From Alistipes sp. (GTDB taxonomy: Bacteria > Bacteroidota > Bacteroidia > Bacteroidales > Rikenellaceae), in NCBI GenBank assembly GCA_017934845.1, contig JAGBIR010000189.1, positions 1 through 14,948 of the forward strand: a DNA stretch of 14,948 nt, read 5' to 3'. Positions within the stretch are counted from its first letter, which is position 1. Each line of letters starts with the position of its first letter. Position numbers and translations under genes: made by a program. Of the stretch, positions 1 through 6,850 are shown one piece after another. The notes under the pieces are model-generated. The model worked only from the letters and a program-made list of their open reading frames with translations. It was not told the origin of the DNA and made no database searches.

Positions 1-293
1 ACAGCGAACTTGTCCTGCTTGAAAGTTAAGAAACGAATGATACGCTCGTCACGACGGTAGCCGGTCTCGAGCTTCTCGATGAGTGAACCCTCACCCTCGA
101 ACTCTACCAGGAAGTAGAAACCGGTGGTCTTCTTCTGAATAGGATAAGCAAGCTTCTTCAAGCCCCAGTTCTCCACATTCACGATCTGACCGCCGTTCTC
201 GGTAATGATGCCCTGGAATTTGTCAGCAACCTCCTTCACCTGTGCGTCTGAAAGGACGGGAGTGACAATGAAAACGGTTTCGTAATTGTTCAT
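1..293 (-). CDS. rpsF: 30S ribosomal protein S6 (3' end cut by window edge)
   Basis: The visible 97 codons encode the S6 protein of the small ribosomal subunit, which pairs with S18 on the central domain of 16S rRNA. The translation begins [16 protein letters not shown] and continues with the family's conserved core: a [10 protein letters not shown] stretch at about residues 42-51, a [10 protein letters not shown] strand, and an [15 protein letters not shown] block near residues 76-90. S6 is usually about 95-130 residues plus a variable acidic tail, so only the C-terminal tail should be missing. In most bacteria rpsF is followed by rpsR and rplI, which would lie beyond position 1. The start is the ATG at 291-293, about 40 nt downstream of a TACCTTTG box on the same strand. 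The assignment is secure. Confidence 0.97.
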   Translation of the reverse strand, partial: MNNYETVFIVTPVLSDAQVKEVADKFQGIITENGGQIVNVENWGLKKLAYPIQKKTTGFYFLVEFEGEGSLIEKLETGYRRDERIIRFLTFKQDKFA

Positions 294-333
294 AATAAAA
301 TTTAATTAAGTGTTTATGTGCTTTTTAGCGGTG

Positions 334-341
334 CAAAGGTA
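334..341 (-). promoter_or_regulatory. Probable -7 promoter box for rpsF
   Basis: Read on the minus strand the bases are TACCTTTG, an exact match to the Bacteroidota sigma-ABfr -7 consensus TAnnTTTG. The box lies about 40 nt before the rpsF ATG. No convincing -33 TTTG element is visible. It is back to back with the plus-strand box at 383-390. Confidence 0.7.
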
Positions 342-382
342 ACAATAAATTCCTGAAAACAAAATTTTTCCTTATTTTTTCG

Positions 383-390
383 TACCTTTG
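383..390 (+). promoter_or_regulatory. Probable -7 promoter box for the LtaS-like/ABC importer unit
   Basis: TACCTTTG matches the Bacteroidota -7 consensus TAnnTTTG and ends 29 nt before the ATG at 420. It is the only such box found ahead of the four-gene plus-strand unit, so it probably drives all of it. The -33 region is T-rich but has no clear TTTG. Confidence 0.7.
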
Positions 391-419
391 ACATCGCAAT
401 TAATATATATAATGTAGTT

Positions 420-2261
420 ATGTACCGCAAAATATCGACAGTCGCCGCAATTTTTACAACATTGCTGATACTTATGGCTTTGCAAAAGCCTCTGTTTCTG
501 CTATGGTACGCCGAGCGTGCGGCCGAGGCTTCGATGGCCCAGCTCTTTGACGTTTCGTGGCACGGGCTGCTGCTCGATTCGACCGTTGCGGGTTACCTGA
601 CCGTAGTGCCGTGGCTGCTGATGCTTATTACGTTGTTTGTAGCCATCCCCGAAAGGAGGATGCAACGCATTCTGAACGGCTATTTTATCGTCATTTCATT
701 AATCGTGTCGCTGCTTGTGGCCGTTGATATGGGACTCTTTCGCCATTGGGGATTTCGCCTTGATGCTACAATCCTACCCTACCTCAAGACGCCCGAGGAG
801 GCTGCAGCAAGTGTCACATGGAGCGATTTGTGGCCCACGGTTTTGCTCTTTATAGGCTACGCCGCATTGATGATATTGGCGTTGCGCCCGACAGCAAAAT
901 TATATCGAGCAGAGCGGCCCTCGCCGATGCGTCGCTTCAGTGCATTGATTTCGATGCTGTTTGTTGGCGGACTGCTCTTCCTTGCTATTCGCGGCGGAAC
1001 GGGTACGGCACCGGCCAATGTCAGCAAGGTATATTTCAGCGACAATATGTTCCTGAATCAGGCGGCAACCAACCCCGTATTCTCGTTCCTCTCGTCGGCT
1101 ACACGCTCCGAGCTTAAAGATGGCGACTACCGCTACTTCTCCGACGAGGAGTGCGCTGCGATTGTAGGCTCAATGCAAAGCGAGGCCACAAACAGCGCAG
1201 CACATCTTACCACACAACGCCCTAATGTTGTATTGATTATTCTGGAGAGTATAGGCCGAACGGTTACCGACGAGGTTGTGGATGGTCGCGAGGTTACGCC
1301 CAACATAAACCGCTTGCGCGAGGAGGGCATCTGGTTTGAGAATATATATGCCAACTCCTACCGTACCGATCGAGGTACCGTAGCAATCATGAGCGGCTAC
1401 CCCACTCACCCCAAGGCCTCGGTTATGAAGTATCCGCAGAAGGCTCACACCCTGCCGTCGATTGCCCGCCAACTGAAGGGTGCAGGCTATGCGACATCGT
1501 TTACCTATGGCGGAGATGCAAATTTCACCAACACAATATCCTATCTCTACGGCACAGGTGTAGAGCAGGTTATCGACGAACGTACCCTCTCGTTCCCCGT
1601 TGAACGCGACACAAAATGGGGCTACGACGACGATTTGGTTTGCCAATATTTTGCCGACAAGGTGTTACAGATGGCCGCACAGCCCGCGCCATTCTTCGCT
1701 ACACTGCTTACCCTCTCGTCACACGAGCCGTTTGAGGTGCCGTACGATGCTTTCGAGAATAAGATTCTCAACGCCGCAGCCTTCACCGACCATCACGTCG
1801 GCAAGATGATCGATAGCTGGCGCAACAGCGAGGCGTGGGAAAATATGCTCGTAATCCTAATCGCCGACCACGGCATGCCCTATCCCGAAACGGTTACCAT
1901 TGGCGACGAGGTACGTCAACGCATCCCTATGATATGGTGTGGCGGAGCTATAAAAGAGCCCTTCACGTGCGATTCATTTGCTTCGCAGGCCGACCTTGCA
2001 GCGACGCTGCTCAATCAGATGGGTCTTGCGACCGACGGCTTTGATTTCAGCCGCGATATTTTCAACACCGGAATAGAGCATTTCGGATTCTACACCTATA
2101 ACAATGGCTTCGGGGTAGCCTCACCAGATGGTTTTCTGCGACACGACTGCACACGCGATGCACGCGTAGAGAGTCGCGGCGAGGAGGAGCTTACCGAAGA
2201 GTTTACACAACGAGGTAAAGCCATCGTGCAGAGCCTCCATAACGACATTATAAAGAGATGA
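420..2261 (+). CDS. LtaS-like membrane sulfatase / phosphoglycerol transferase
   Basis: This 613-residue protein has the architecture of the lipoteichoic acid synthase/OpgB family. Five hydrophobic segments lie at about residues 5-23, 60-76, 87-105, 138-155 and 173-190, followed by a large domain of alkaline-phosphatase fold that would face the periplasm. Metal and catalytic positions are present: E276 in the LILES-like motif, the nucleophile T316 in YRTDRG, H435 in SSHEPF, and D483-H484 in IADHG. Family members transfer phosphoglycerol or phosphoethanolamine groups from phospholipids onto glycans or lipids. Bacteroidota lack lipoteichoic acid, so the acceptor here is unknown; a capsule, glycan or glycolipid is a guess. 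The stop overlaps the next start (ATGA at 2258-2261), indicating translational coupling to an ABC importer lipoprotein. Start chosen: the ATG 29 nt after the -7 box. Confidence 0.88.
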   Translation: MYRKISTVAAIFTTLLILMALQKPLFLLWYAERAAEASMAQLFDVSWHGLLLDSTVAGYLTVVPWLLMLITLFVAIPERRMQRILNGYFIVISLIVSLLVAVDMGLFRHWGFRLDATILPYLKTPEEAAASVTWSDLWPTVLLFIGYAALMILALRPTAKLYRAERPSPMRRFSALISMLFVGGLLFLAIRGGTGTAPANVSKVYFSDNMFLNQAATNPVFSFLSSATRSELKDGDYRYFSDEECAAIVGSMQSEATNSAAHLTTQRPNVVLIILESIGRTVTDEVVDGREVTPNINRLREEGIWFENIYANSYRTDRGTVAIMSGYPTHPKASVMKYPQKAHTLPSIARQLKGAGYATSFTYGGDANFTNTISYLYGTGVEQVIDERTLSFPVERDTKWGYDDDLVCQYFADKVLQMAAQPAPFFATLLTLSSHEPFEVPYDAFENKILNAAAFTDHHVGKMIDSWRNSEAWENMLVILIADHGMPYPETVTIGDEVRQRIPMIWCGGAIKEPFTCDSFASQADLAATLLNQMGLATDGFDFSRDIFNTGIEHFGFYTYNNGFGVASPDGFLRHDCTRDARVESRGEEELTEEFTQRGKAIVQSLHNDIIKR

Positions 2262-3424
2262 TAGAGCGATTTTTCAGAGATATTGCCATAGCCATTATCG
2301 GGGCATTTTTGCTTGTGGGTTGCAATGCAGGCAGGGAGAGCTTCGACGTAAGCCGTTTTACCGAAGAGGTTTACACGCCCATCTATGCAAAAGGTTTCAC
2401 CATTCGCCATAGCGCAGAGGATGGAGCAACACTTATCACGGTGCAAAACCCGTGGCAGGGTGCCGAAGGCGTCGAAAAGATGTTACTGATAGACCCTCGC
2501 GGCAAGTTCAGCACAGTCACCAATGCCAACCTGCAACGTATCGAGGGCGAGGCCGCACGCATCGTCTGCCTATCGTCAAGCCATATCGCAATGCTCGATG
2601 CTCTCGGCCAGACCGAGCGCGTAGTGGGAGTGTCGGGAATTGATTTTATAACTAACGACTACATAGTGAAAAATCGCGACCGGATTGGCGATGTTGGTTA
2701 CGACAATAATATGAATTATGAGCTGTTGATTGCTCTCGATGCCGACATAGTATTGCTCTATGGCGTGAAGGCCGAAAACAGCATCGAACGTAAGTTGTAC
2801 GAGCTGGGTATTCCATATCTCTACATTGGCGAGTATGTCGAGCAGTCGCCTTTGGGCAAGGCCGAGTGGTTGATTACCGTAGCCGAGATTACCGGACAGC
2901 GCACAGAGGGCATCGCCCAATTCAAGCTCATCGAGCAGAATTACAACTCGCTCCTCGAGCGTGTCGCGCAACACATAGCCAACCAACCTCGTCCCCGCGT
3001 AATGATCAACACACCCTATCGCGACTCGTGGGTGCTGCCACCACAGCATAGCTACATCACAACACTCGTAAGCGATGCCGGCGGCGATTGCTACACCTCG
3101 CCCGGCAATGGAACAGCATCACAGCCTATCGATATCGAGCAGGCTTTAATCTACACCGAGAGTGCCGACCTTTGGATTAATGTCGGAGGTTGTAACTCAC
3201 TCCGCGAACTAACCGACCAGAATCCTCGCTTTGCGGCAACGGCAGTCGTTACCAAAGGGCTGGTATATAACAATAATGCCCGCCGTACGCCGCAAGGTGG
3301 CTCGGACTTTTGGGAGAGCGGCGTCGTGCGCCCCGACCTTATACTTAAGGATTTGACTACAATATTTCATCCCGACGTTATGGGCGAGGAGCATACATTA
3401 TATTATTATAAACAGTTGAAATAA
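2258..3424 (+). CDS. ABC importer substrate-binding lipoprotein (FecB/BtuF type)
   Basis: This 388-residue protein begins with a short charged N-terminus, a hydrophobic segment (residues 9-20) and a lipobox LVGC with the lipidated cysteine at C22, so it is predicted to be a lipoprotein. Residues from about 100 to 370 fit the Peripla_BP_2 family that binds ferric siderophores, heme or cobalamin. Visible signs are RIVCLSSSHIAMLDALG (residues 101-117), RVVGVSGIDF, and a mid-lobe ALDADIVLLYG (residues 159-169). The first ~95 residues after the lipobox are an extra segment relative to E. coli BtuF, which is common in Bacteroidota members. It overlaps the upstream LtaS-like gene by 4 nt and the downstream permease by 1 nt (TAATG). 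The family and the importer role are secure; the substrate cannot be read from the sequence. Confidence 0.9.
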   Translation: MIERFFRDIAIAIIGAFLLVGCNAGRESFDVSRFTEEVYTPIYAKGFTIRHSAEDGATLITVQNPWQGAEGVEKMLLIDPRGKFSTVTNANLQRIEGEAARIVCLSSSHIAMLDALGQTERVVGVSGIDFITNDYIVKNRDRIGDVGYDNNMNYELLIALDADIVLLYGVKAENSIERKLYELGIPYLYIGEYVEQSPLGKAEWLITVAEITGQRTEGIAQFKLIEQNYNSLLERVAQHIANQPRPRVMINTPYRDSWVLPPQHSYITTLVSDAGGDCYTSPGNGTASQPIDIEQALIYTESADLWINVGGCNSLRELTDQNPRFAATAVVTKGLVYNNNARRTPQGGSDFWESGVVRPDLILKDLTTIFHPDVMGEEHTLYYYKQLK

Positions 3425-4428
3425 TGTCAAAACGCAATACCATACTATTCTGGATTCTCGCCATCGGCATACTACTCCTCTTCGCCATCGATATGGGCGT
3501 AGGGTCGGTAGATATTACACCGAGCGATATATGGGCAACACTCTTTGGCAATGCAAGCGATCAGATAAAGTCGAAAATCATCATCGACATCCGCCTTACA
3601 AAGGCCATAGTCGCTATTTTGGCAGGTGCGGCACTCTCGGTGAGCGGCCTGCAGATGCAGACCCTGTTCCGCAACCCGCTGGCAGGCCCTTATGTGCTTG
3701 GTGTCAGTTCGGGAGCGAGTCTTGGTGTTGCAATTTTCATTCTCGGCGCGCCACTTCTCGGACTTGGCGGAAAGTCACTCCTCTCGTCGATAGGCGTAGC
3801 CGGCGCAGCGTGGATAGGCGCAGCCTCGATATTGGCTATGGTGGCATCGGTAAGCCGTCGCATTAAGGATATTATGGTTATTCTTATCCTCGGTATGATG
3901 GTCAGCTCGGCCGTAAGTGCTATTGTGCAGGTGCTGCAATATATGAGTCACGAGGAGGCTCTGAAGAGTTTCATTGTATGGACAATGGGGTCGTTGGGAG
4001 ATGTCACACTCTCGCAACTGTGGTTAGTTGCCGCGGCCGTTATCGCAGGACTTGTAATATCGATTTCGGTTATAAAACCGCTTAATCTGCTACTGCTTGG
4101 CGAAGCGTATGCCCACACAATGGGCCTCAACATCGAGCGCACGAGAATGTTGATTCTGCTCTCGACGACACTCTTGGCGGGTACTATAACAGCCTTCTGC
4201 GGCCCAATTGGCTTTATCGGCCTTGCAATACCTCACGTTGCCCGCATACTGTTCCACGATGCCGACCATCGTACGCTGATGCCGGCCGCAGCAATGACTG
4301 GTGCCGTAGCACTGCTCATTTGCGACATCATCTCGAAGATGCTTATCCTGCCCATCAACACCATCACCGCCCTGCTCGGTATTCCGATTGTTATTTGGGT
4401 TGTAATTCGTCAAAAGAATATTGTATAA
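3424..4428 (+). CDS. FecCD/BtuC-family ABC importer permease
   Basis: This is a 334-residue polytopic inner-membrane protein, the usual length for the FecCD family, with about ten hydrophobic segments. The family signature is clear: GLQMQTLFRNPLAGPYVLG (residues 75-93) followed by SSGASLG, and the cytoplasmic coupling region GPIGFIGLAIPHVAR (residues 260-274), which contacts the ATPase. It would form the dimeric channel taking iron-chelate or cobalamin from the lipoprotein encoded just upstream. Its ATG shares one base with the upstream stop, and the ATPase gene starts 2 nt after its stop, so the three importer genes form a compact translationally linked set. The substrate is undetermined. 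Confidence 0.94.
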   Translation: MSKRNTILFWILAIGILLLFAIDMGVGSVDITPSDIWATLFGNASDQIKSKIIIDIRLTKAIVAILAGAALSVSGLQMQTLFRNPLAGPYVLGVSSGASLGVAIFILGAPLLGLGGKSLLSSIGVAGAAWIGAASILAMVASVSRRIKDIMVILILGMMVSSAVSAIVQVLQYMSHEEALKSFIVWTMGSLGDVTLSQLWLVAAAVIAGLVISISVIKPLNLLLLGEAYAHTMGLNIERTRMLILLSTTLLAGTITAFCGPIGFIGLAIPHVARILFHDADHRTLMPAAAMTGAVALLICDIISKMLILPINTITALLGIPIVIWVVIRQKNIV

Positions 4429-4430
4429 CT

Positions 4431-5192
4431 ATGATACGATTCGAAACGCTCACACTCGGTTACGGCAACCGCACACTTATAAAGGAGCTGTCGGGGCAGA
4501 TCAACGGCGGCGCGCTTACGGCCTTGGTAGGTCGCAACGGCACAGGAAAGAGTACTCTGCTGCGCGCCATAGCCGGCATAGGCCAGCCATACAGCGGCAA
4601 GATTATGCTCGCGGGCCAGGATATTCAGACAATGTCGCCCGCATCGCTCTCCACGACGATCTCGTTCGTTACGACCGACAAGGTTCGCATCGCCAACCTC
4701 CGCTCGCGCGATGTTGTTGCGTTGGGACGTGCGCCCTACACCAATTGGATAGGCCGAATGCAGGCGTTGGATCGTAAAATTGTCGATGAGGCGTTGGCTT
4801 CGGTCGGGATGAGCGACTATGCCGACAAGACGATGGATCAAATGTCGGATGGCGAGTGTCAGCGCATAATGATTGCCCGCGCTCTGGCACAGCAGACGCC
4901 CATAATACTTTTGGACGAGCCGACAGCTTTTTTGGATATGCCCAACCGCTATGAGCTCTGTTCGCTGCTCAGCCGCTTGGCTCACGACGAGCATAAGTGC
5001 ATAGTTTTTTCGACACACGAGCTGGATATTGCCCTCGAGCTGTGCGATGCCGTCGCGCTTATCGCCCCACCGCAGGTGCATATCCTCCCTACCGACGAGA
5101 TGATACAGAGCGGCCACATCGAACGCCTATTCTCGAGTGACATCATATCGTTCAATCCGGCGACAAGAACGGTAAAAGTGAAGGGACGATAG
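4431..5192 (+). CDS. ABC importer ATPase (FecE/BtuD type)
   Basis: This 253-residue nucleotide-binding subunit powers the importer encoded by the two preceding genes. Motifs in order: Walker A GRNGTGKS (residues 34-41), signature MSDGECQR (138-145), Walker B IILLDEP (158-164) and the switch histidine H196 in STHELD. The position where most ABC ATPases have the Q-loop glutamine reads FVTTDK (residues 79-84), so threonine replaces it. The signature SDGE instead of SGGQ is usual in FecE relatives. An upstream in-frame ATG at 4320 lies inside the permease gene and is rejected; the ATG at 4431 gives the expected MIRFETLTLGYG N-terminus. No clear terminator follows within the 178 nt before the next gene. 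Confidence 0.94.
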   Translation: MIRFETLTLGYGNRTLIKELSGQINGGALTALVGRNGTGKSTLLRAIAGIGQPYSGKIMLAGQDIQTMSPASLSTTISFVTTDKVRIANLRSRDVVALGRAPYTNWIGRMQALDRKIVDEALASVGMSDYADKTMDQMSDGECQRIMIARALAQQTPIILLDEPTAFLDMPNRYELCSLLSRLAHDEHKCIVFSTHELDIALELCDAVALIAPPQVHILPTDEMIQSGHIERLFSSDIISFNPATRTVKVKGR

Positions 5193-5331
5193 ATCCCCGC
5201 GGACACTTGATAGAATATTCGCCACCGCCAACTCCACAACTTGCTGAATATGTGTGATTAGTAATTTCGCCACAGCCCTTTTTGATAGATTATAACCGAT
5301 GCAAAATACCGCTATTCCATAAGCTTTGCGC

Positions 5332-5339
5332 TACCTTTG
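5332..5339 (+). promoter_or_regulatory. Probable -7 promoter box for the short HTH gene
   Basis: TACCTTTG matches the Bacteroidota -7 consensus exactly and ends 31 nt before the ATG at 5371. This indicates the HTH gene has its own transcription start rather than depending on the upstream ABC unit. The rest of 5193-5370 shows short palindromes (CCGCGG, GAATATTC) but no terminator with a T-run. Confidence 0.65.
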
Positions 5340-5370
5340 TATCAAACAAAACCACTAAAAACAGAAGATT

Positions 5371-5961
5371 ATGGATGCTAAAAATTTCATCGATTTATTG
5401 CGCCGATACACCTTCGCGCGCCTTCGTTTCGTTAACGTTAAATTGTGGGGCAACCAGCGCATAGGCTACTATCGCGAGTTCTCGGCCGACGACATCATCG
5501 GTCTGATTAATGATTTCAATCGGCTCTCTACACCCCAGCGCGGCACAACCAGCACCGACCATAGCGCAACCGCTACGCCCGAGAAGGAGCTATTCCGCGC
5601 GGGCAGCAACTACGCCATCCTCACGCGCCTGTGCTATCAATACTATATCTACGAGGGTAGCGACCGCCTGCAAAAGAAGATCATAGCCGAGGTCGAGGAG
5701 ATTATCGACGAACTGCGCAACGATGCCGATGCGCACGCCGAGTTCGAGGCACTTCTCAACAGCCAGCATAACGACATTATGCGCCGTTTCCGCGCCGCGC
5801 ACCCCTCACTCAAGGAGAAGGATTTTCGCCTGTACGCCTACCTTACGGCCGGCCTTTCGGCTACCACCATCGCCGTGCTGCTCGGCAAAGAGAAGTCGGT
5901 CGTCTATAACCGCATCTCCCGCCTGAAAAAGTCCATCAACGACGACTTCCGCCTGCCGTAA
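5371..5961 (+). CDS. Stand-alone short HTH protein related to the C-terminus of Bacteroidetes TPR-HTH regulators
   Basis: This is a 196-residue soluble protein with no signal peptide or membrane segment. Residues about 146-189 look like a LuxR/sigma-like helix-turn-helix: LKEKDFRLYAYLTAGLSATT, then a second helix at IAVLLG and a basic recognition helix around VVYNRISRLKKSI. Residues about 84-135 contain a tyrosine-rich segment (RLCYQYYIYEG) and a helical, charged stretch. This arrangement resembles the cytoplasmic end of larger Bacteroidetes membrane regulators that carry TPRs, one membrane helix and an HTH, but here the TPR and membrane parts are missing. The reading frame is intact and a promoter box is present, so it is probably a real short gene and not a remnant. 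A DNA-binding regulator is the likely role; its targets are unknown. Confidence 0.75.
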   Translation: MDAKNFIDLLRRYTFARLRFVNVKLWGNQRIGYYREFSADDIIGLINDFNRLSTPQRGTTSTDHSATATPEKELFRAGSNYAILTRLCYQYYIYEGSDRLQKKIIAEVEEIIDELRNDADAHAEFEALLNSQHNDIMRRFRAAHPSLKEKDFRLYAYLTAGLSATTIAVLLGKEKSVVYNRISRLKKSINDDFRLP

Positions 5962-5972
5962 GAGACTGTGAA

Positions 5973-6050
5973 TCAGCGGCGGTCGTGGCCGCAAATCATA
6001 CTCAACACTTCGGCAAAAATGCCTATAAAGCATAAAATACCAAACAACAT
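5973..6050 (-). CDS. Candidate 25-residue membrane micro-protein
   Basis: A short ORF starts at the ATG 6048-6050 and stops at TGA 5973-5975, ending 11 nt beyond the 3' end of the HTH gene, with which it converges. It starts MLFGILCFIGIFAEVL: residues 1-19 are almost wholly hydrophobic, enough for one membrane helix, followed by a short charged tail (GHDRR). A -7 box (TACTTTTG on the minus strand) lies 26 nt before its ATG, and the upp terminator lies just upstream of that box, so it would be an independent transcription unit. The alternative is that the promoter makes an antisense RNA to the HTH gene and the ORF is chance. No homologue is recognised. Confidence 0.42.
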   Translation of the reverse strand: MLFGILCFIGIFAEVLSMICGHDRR

Positions 6051-6076
6051 AGCTCACGATTTTAAGGTTTATGCCA

Positions 6077-6084
6077 CAAAAGTA
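6077..6084 (-). promoter_or_regulatory. Probable -7 box for the micro-ORF or an antisense RNA
   Basis: On the minus strand the bases read TACTTTTG, matching TAnnTTTG. The box sits between the upp terminator (6112-6147) and the micro-ORF start (6050). Transcription from here would run into the 3' end of the HTH gene on the opposite strand. No good -33 box is seen at the usual distance. Confidence 0.5.
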
Positions 6085-6111
6085 GAGCTACGGAGTGACA
6101 ATTTATGACAC

Positions 6112-6147
6112 AAAAAAATGCCTACTCTTTATTAAGGAGTAGGCATT
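6112..6147 (-). terminator. Rho-independent terminator of upp
   Basis: Perfect 11-bp inverted repeat: arms AATGCCTACTC (6117-6127) and GAGTAGGCATT (6137-6147) around a 9-nt loop. On the minus strand the hairpin is followed by an uninterrupted run of T (7 from 6118 to 6112). It starts 22 nt after the upp stop. No T-run follows on the plus strand, so it acts in one direction. Confidence 0.92.
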
Positions 6148-6169
6148 GATATAATCGATAGAAAATACC

Positions 6170-6823
6170 CTACAACTTCTCGCCAAAGGCCAAATCTCCC
6201 GCATCGCCAATACCCGGCACGATGTAAGAGCGCGACGTAAGTTCGGCATCGACGGCACAAACCCACAGCGTAGTTGTCTTCGACGGCATATTCTTAATGG
6301 CATAATCCACACCCTGCTCCGAAGCGATAACCGATGCAACGTGGGTATGAGCCGGCTGGCCACACTTCTCGACCAACGCATTATAGACCATCACGAGTGA
6401 TGCGCCCGTAGCCAGCATCGGGTCAACAAGCAGCAGCGTTTTACCCTCCAGATTGCACGACGAGATATACTCCACCTTGATTGTAAACTTACCACCCTTG
6501 CTACTCTTGCGATAGGCCGACACGAAGGCATTCTGCGCATCGTCGAAGTAGTTCAAAAAGCCCTGATGCAACGGCAAGCCTGCACGCAGAATCGTTGCAA
6601 TGACTATATTATCGTCGATCATCTCGACAGCAGCCTCGCCAAGCGGTGTGCTTACCACCTTGGTACGATAGGTCATCGTCTTTGAAATCTCGTAGCTCAT
6701 AATCTCGCCAATACGCTCCAAGTTACGGCGGAATCGCATAGAGTCGCCCTGCACGTTTTTGTCGCGAATCTCGGCAAGAAACTTATTGAGAATTGTATTC
6801 TCCTTATTCAGAATGTGAATCAT
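6170..6823 (-). CDS. upp: Uracil phosphoribosyltransferase
   Basis: This 217-residue enzyme makes UMP from uracil and PRPP in pyrimidine salvage. The type I PRPP-binding loop LLVDPMLATGAS is at residues 131-142, and the uracil-binding C-terminus YIVPGIGDAGDLAFG at 200-214, both diagnostic for Upp. Length is close to the usual 208-220. The gene starts 27 nt after the stop of hflX on the same strand, with no terminator or -7 box between, so the two are probably cotranscribed; a strong terminator follows. The start is the ATG at 6821-6823, giving an N-terminus beginning MIHILNKENTILNKFLAEIR. Confidence 0.97.
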   Translation of the reverse strand: MIHILNKENTILNKFLAEIRDKNVQGDSMRFRRNLERIGEIMSYEISKTMTYRTKVVSTPLGEAAVEMIDDNIVIATILRAGLPLHQGFLNYFDDAQNAFVSAYRKSSKGGKFTIKVEYISSCNLEGKTLLLVDPMLATGASLVMVYNALVEKCGQPAHTHVASVIASEQGVDYAIKNMPSKTTTLWVCAVDAELTSRSYIVPGIGDAGDLAFGEKL

Positions 6824-6850
6824 TGCGGTATGATGTTTTAGGTTTATTGG

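Noticed and set aside
294..333. S6:S18-type autoregulatory RNA in the rpsF leader
   Set aside because: A CACCG sequence is present at 329-333 on the minus strand, but it falls at or before the expected transcription start and the leader is too short for the two-helix motif.
4320..4430. N-terminal extension of the ABC ATPase from an upstream in-frame ATG
   Set aside because: It lies inside the permease gene and encodes a His/Pro-rich stretch unlike the family; the ATG at 4431 gives the normal N-terminus.
5976..5992. GC-rich hairpin GCGGC...GCCGC after the HTH gene
   Set aside because: The stem is only 5 bp and no T-run follows on either strand, so it is not supported as a terminator.
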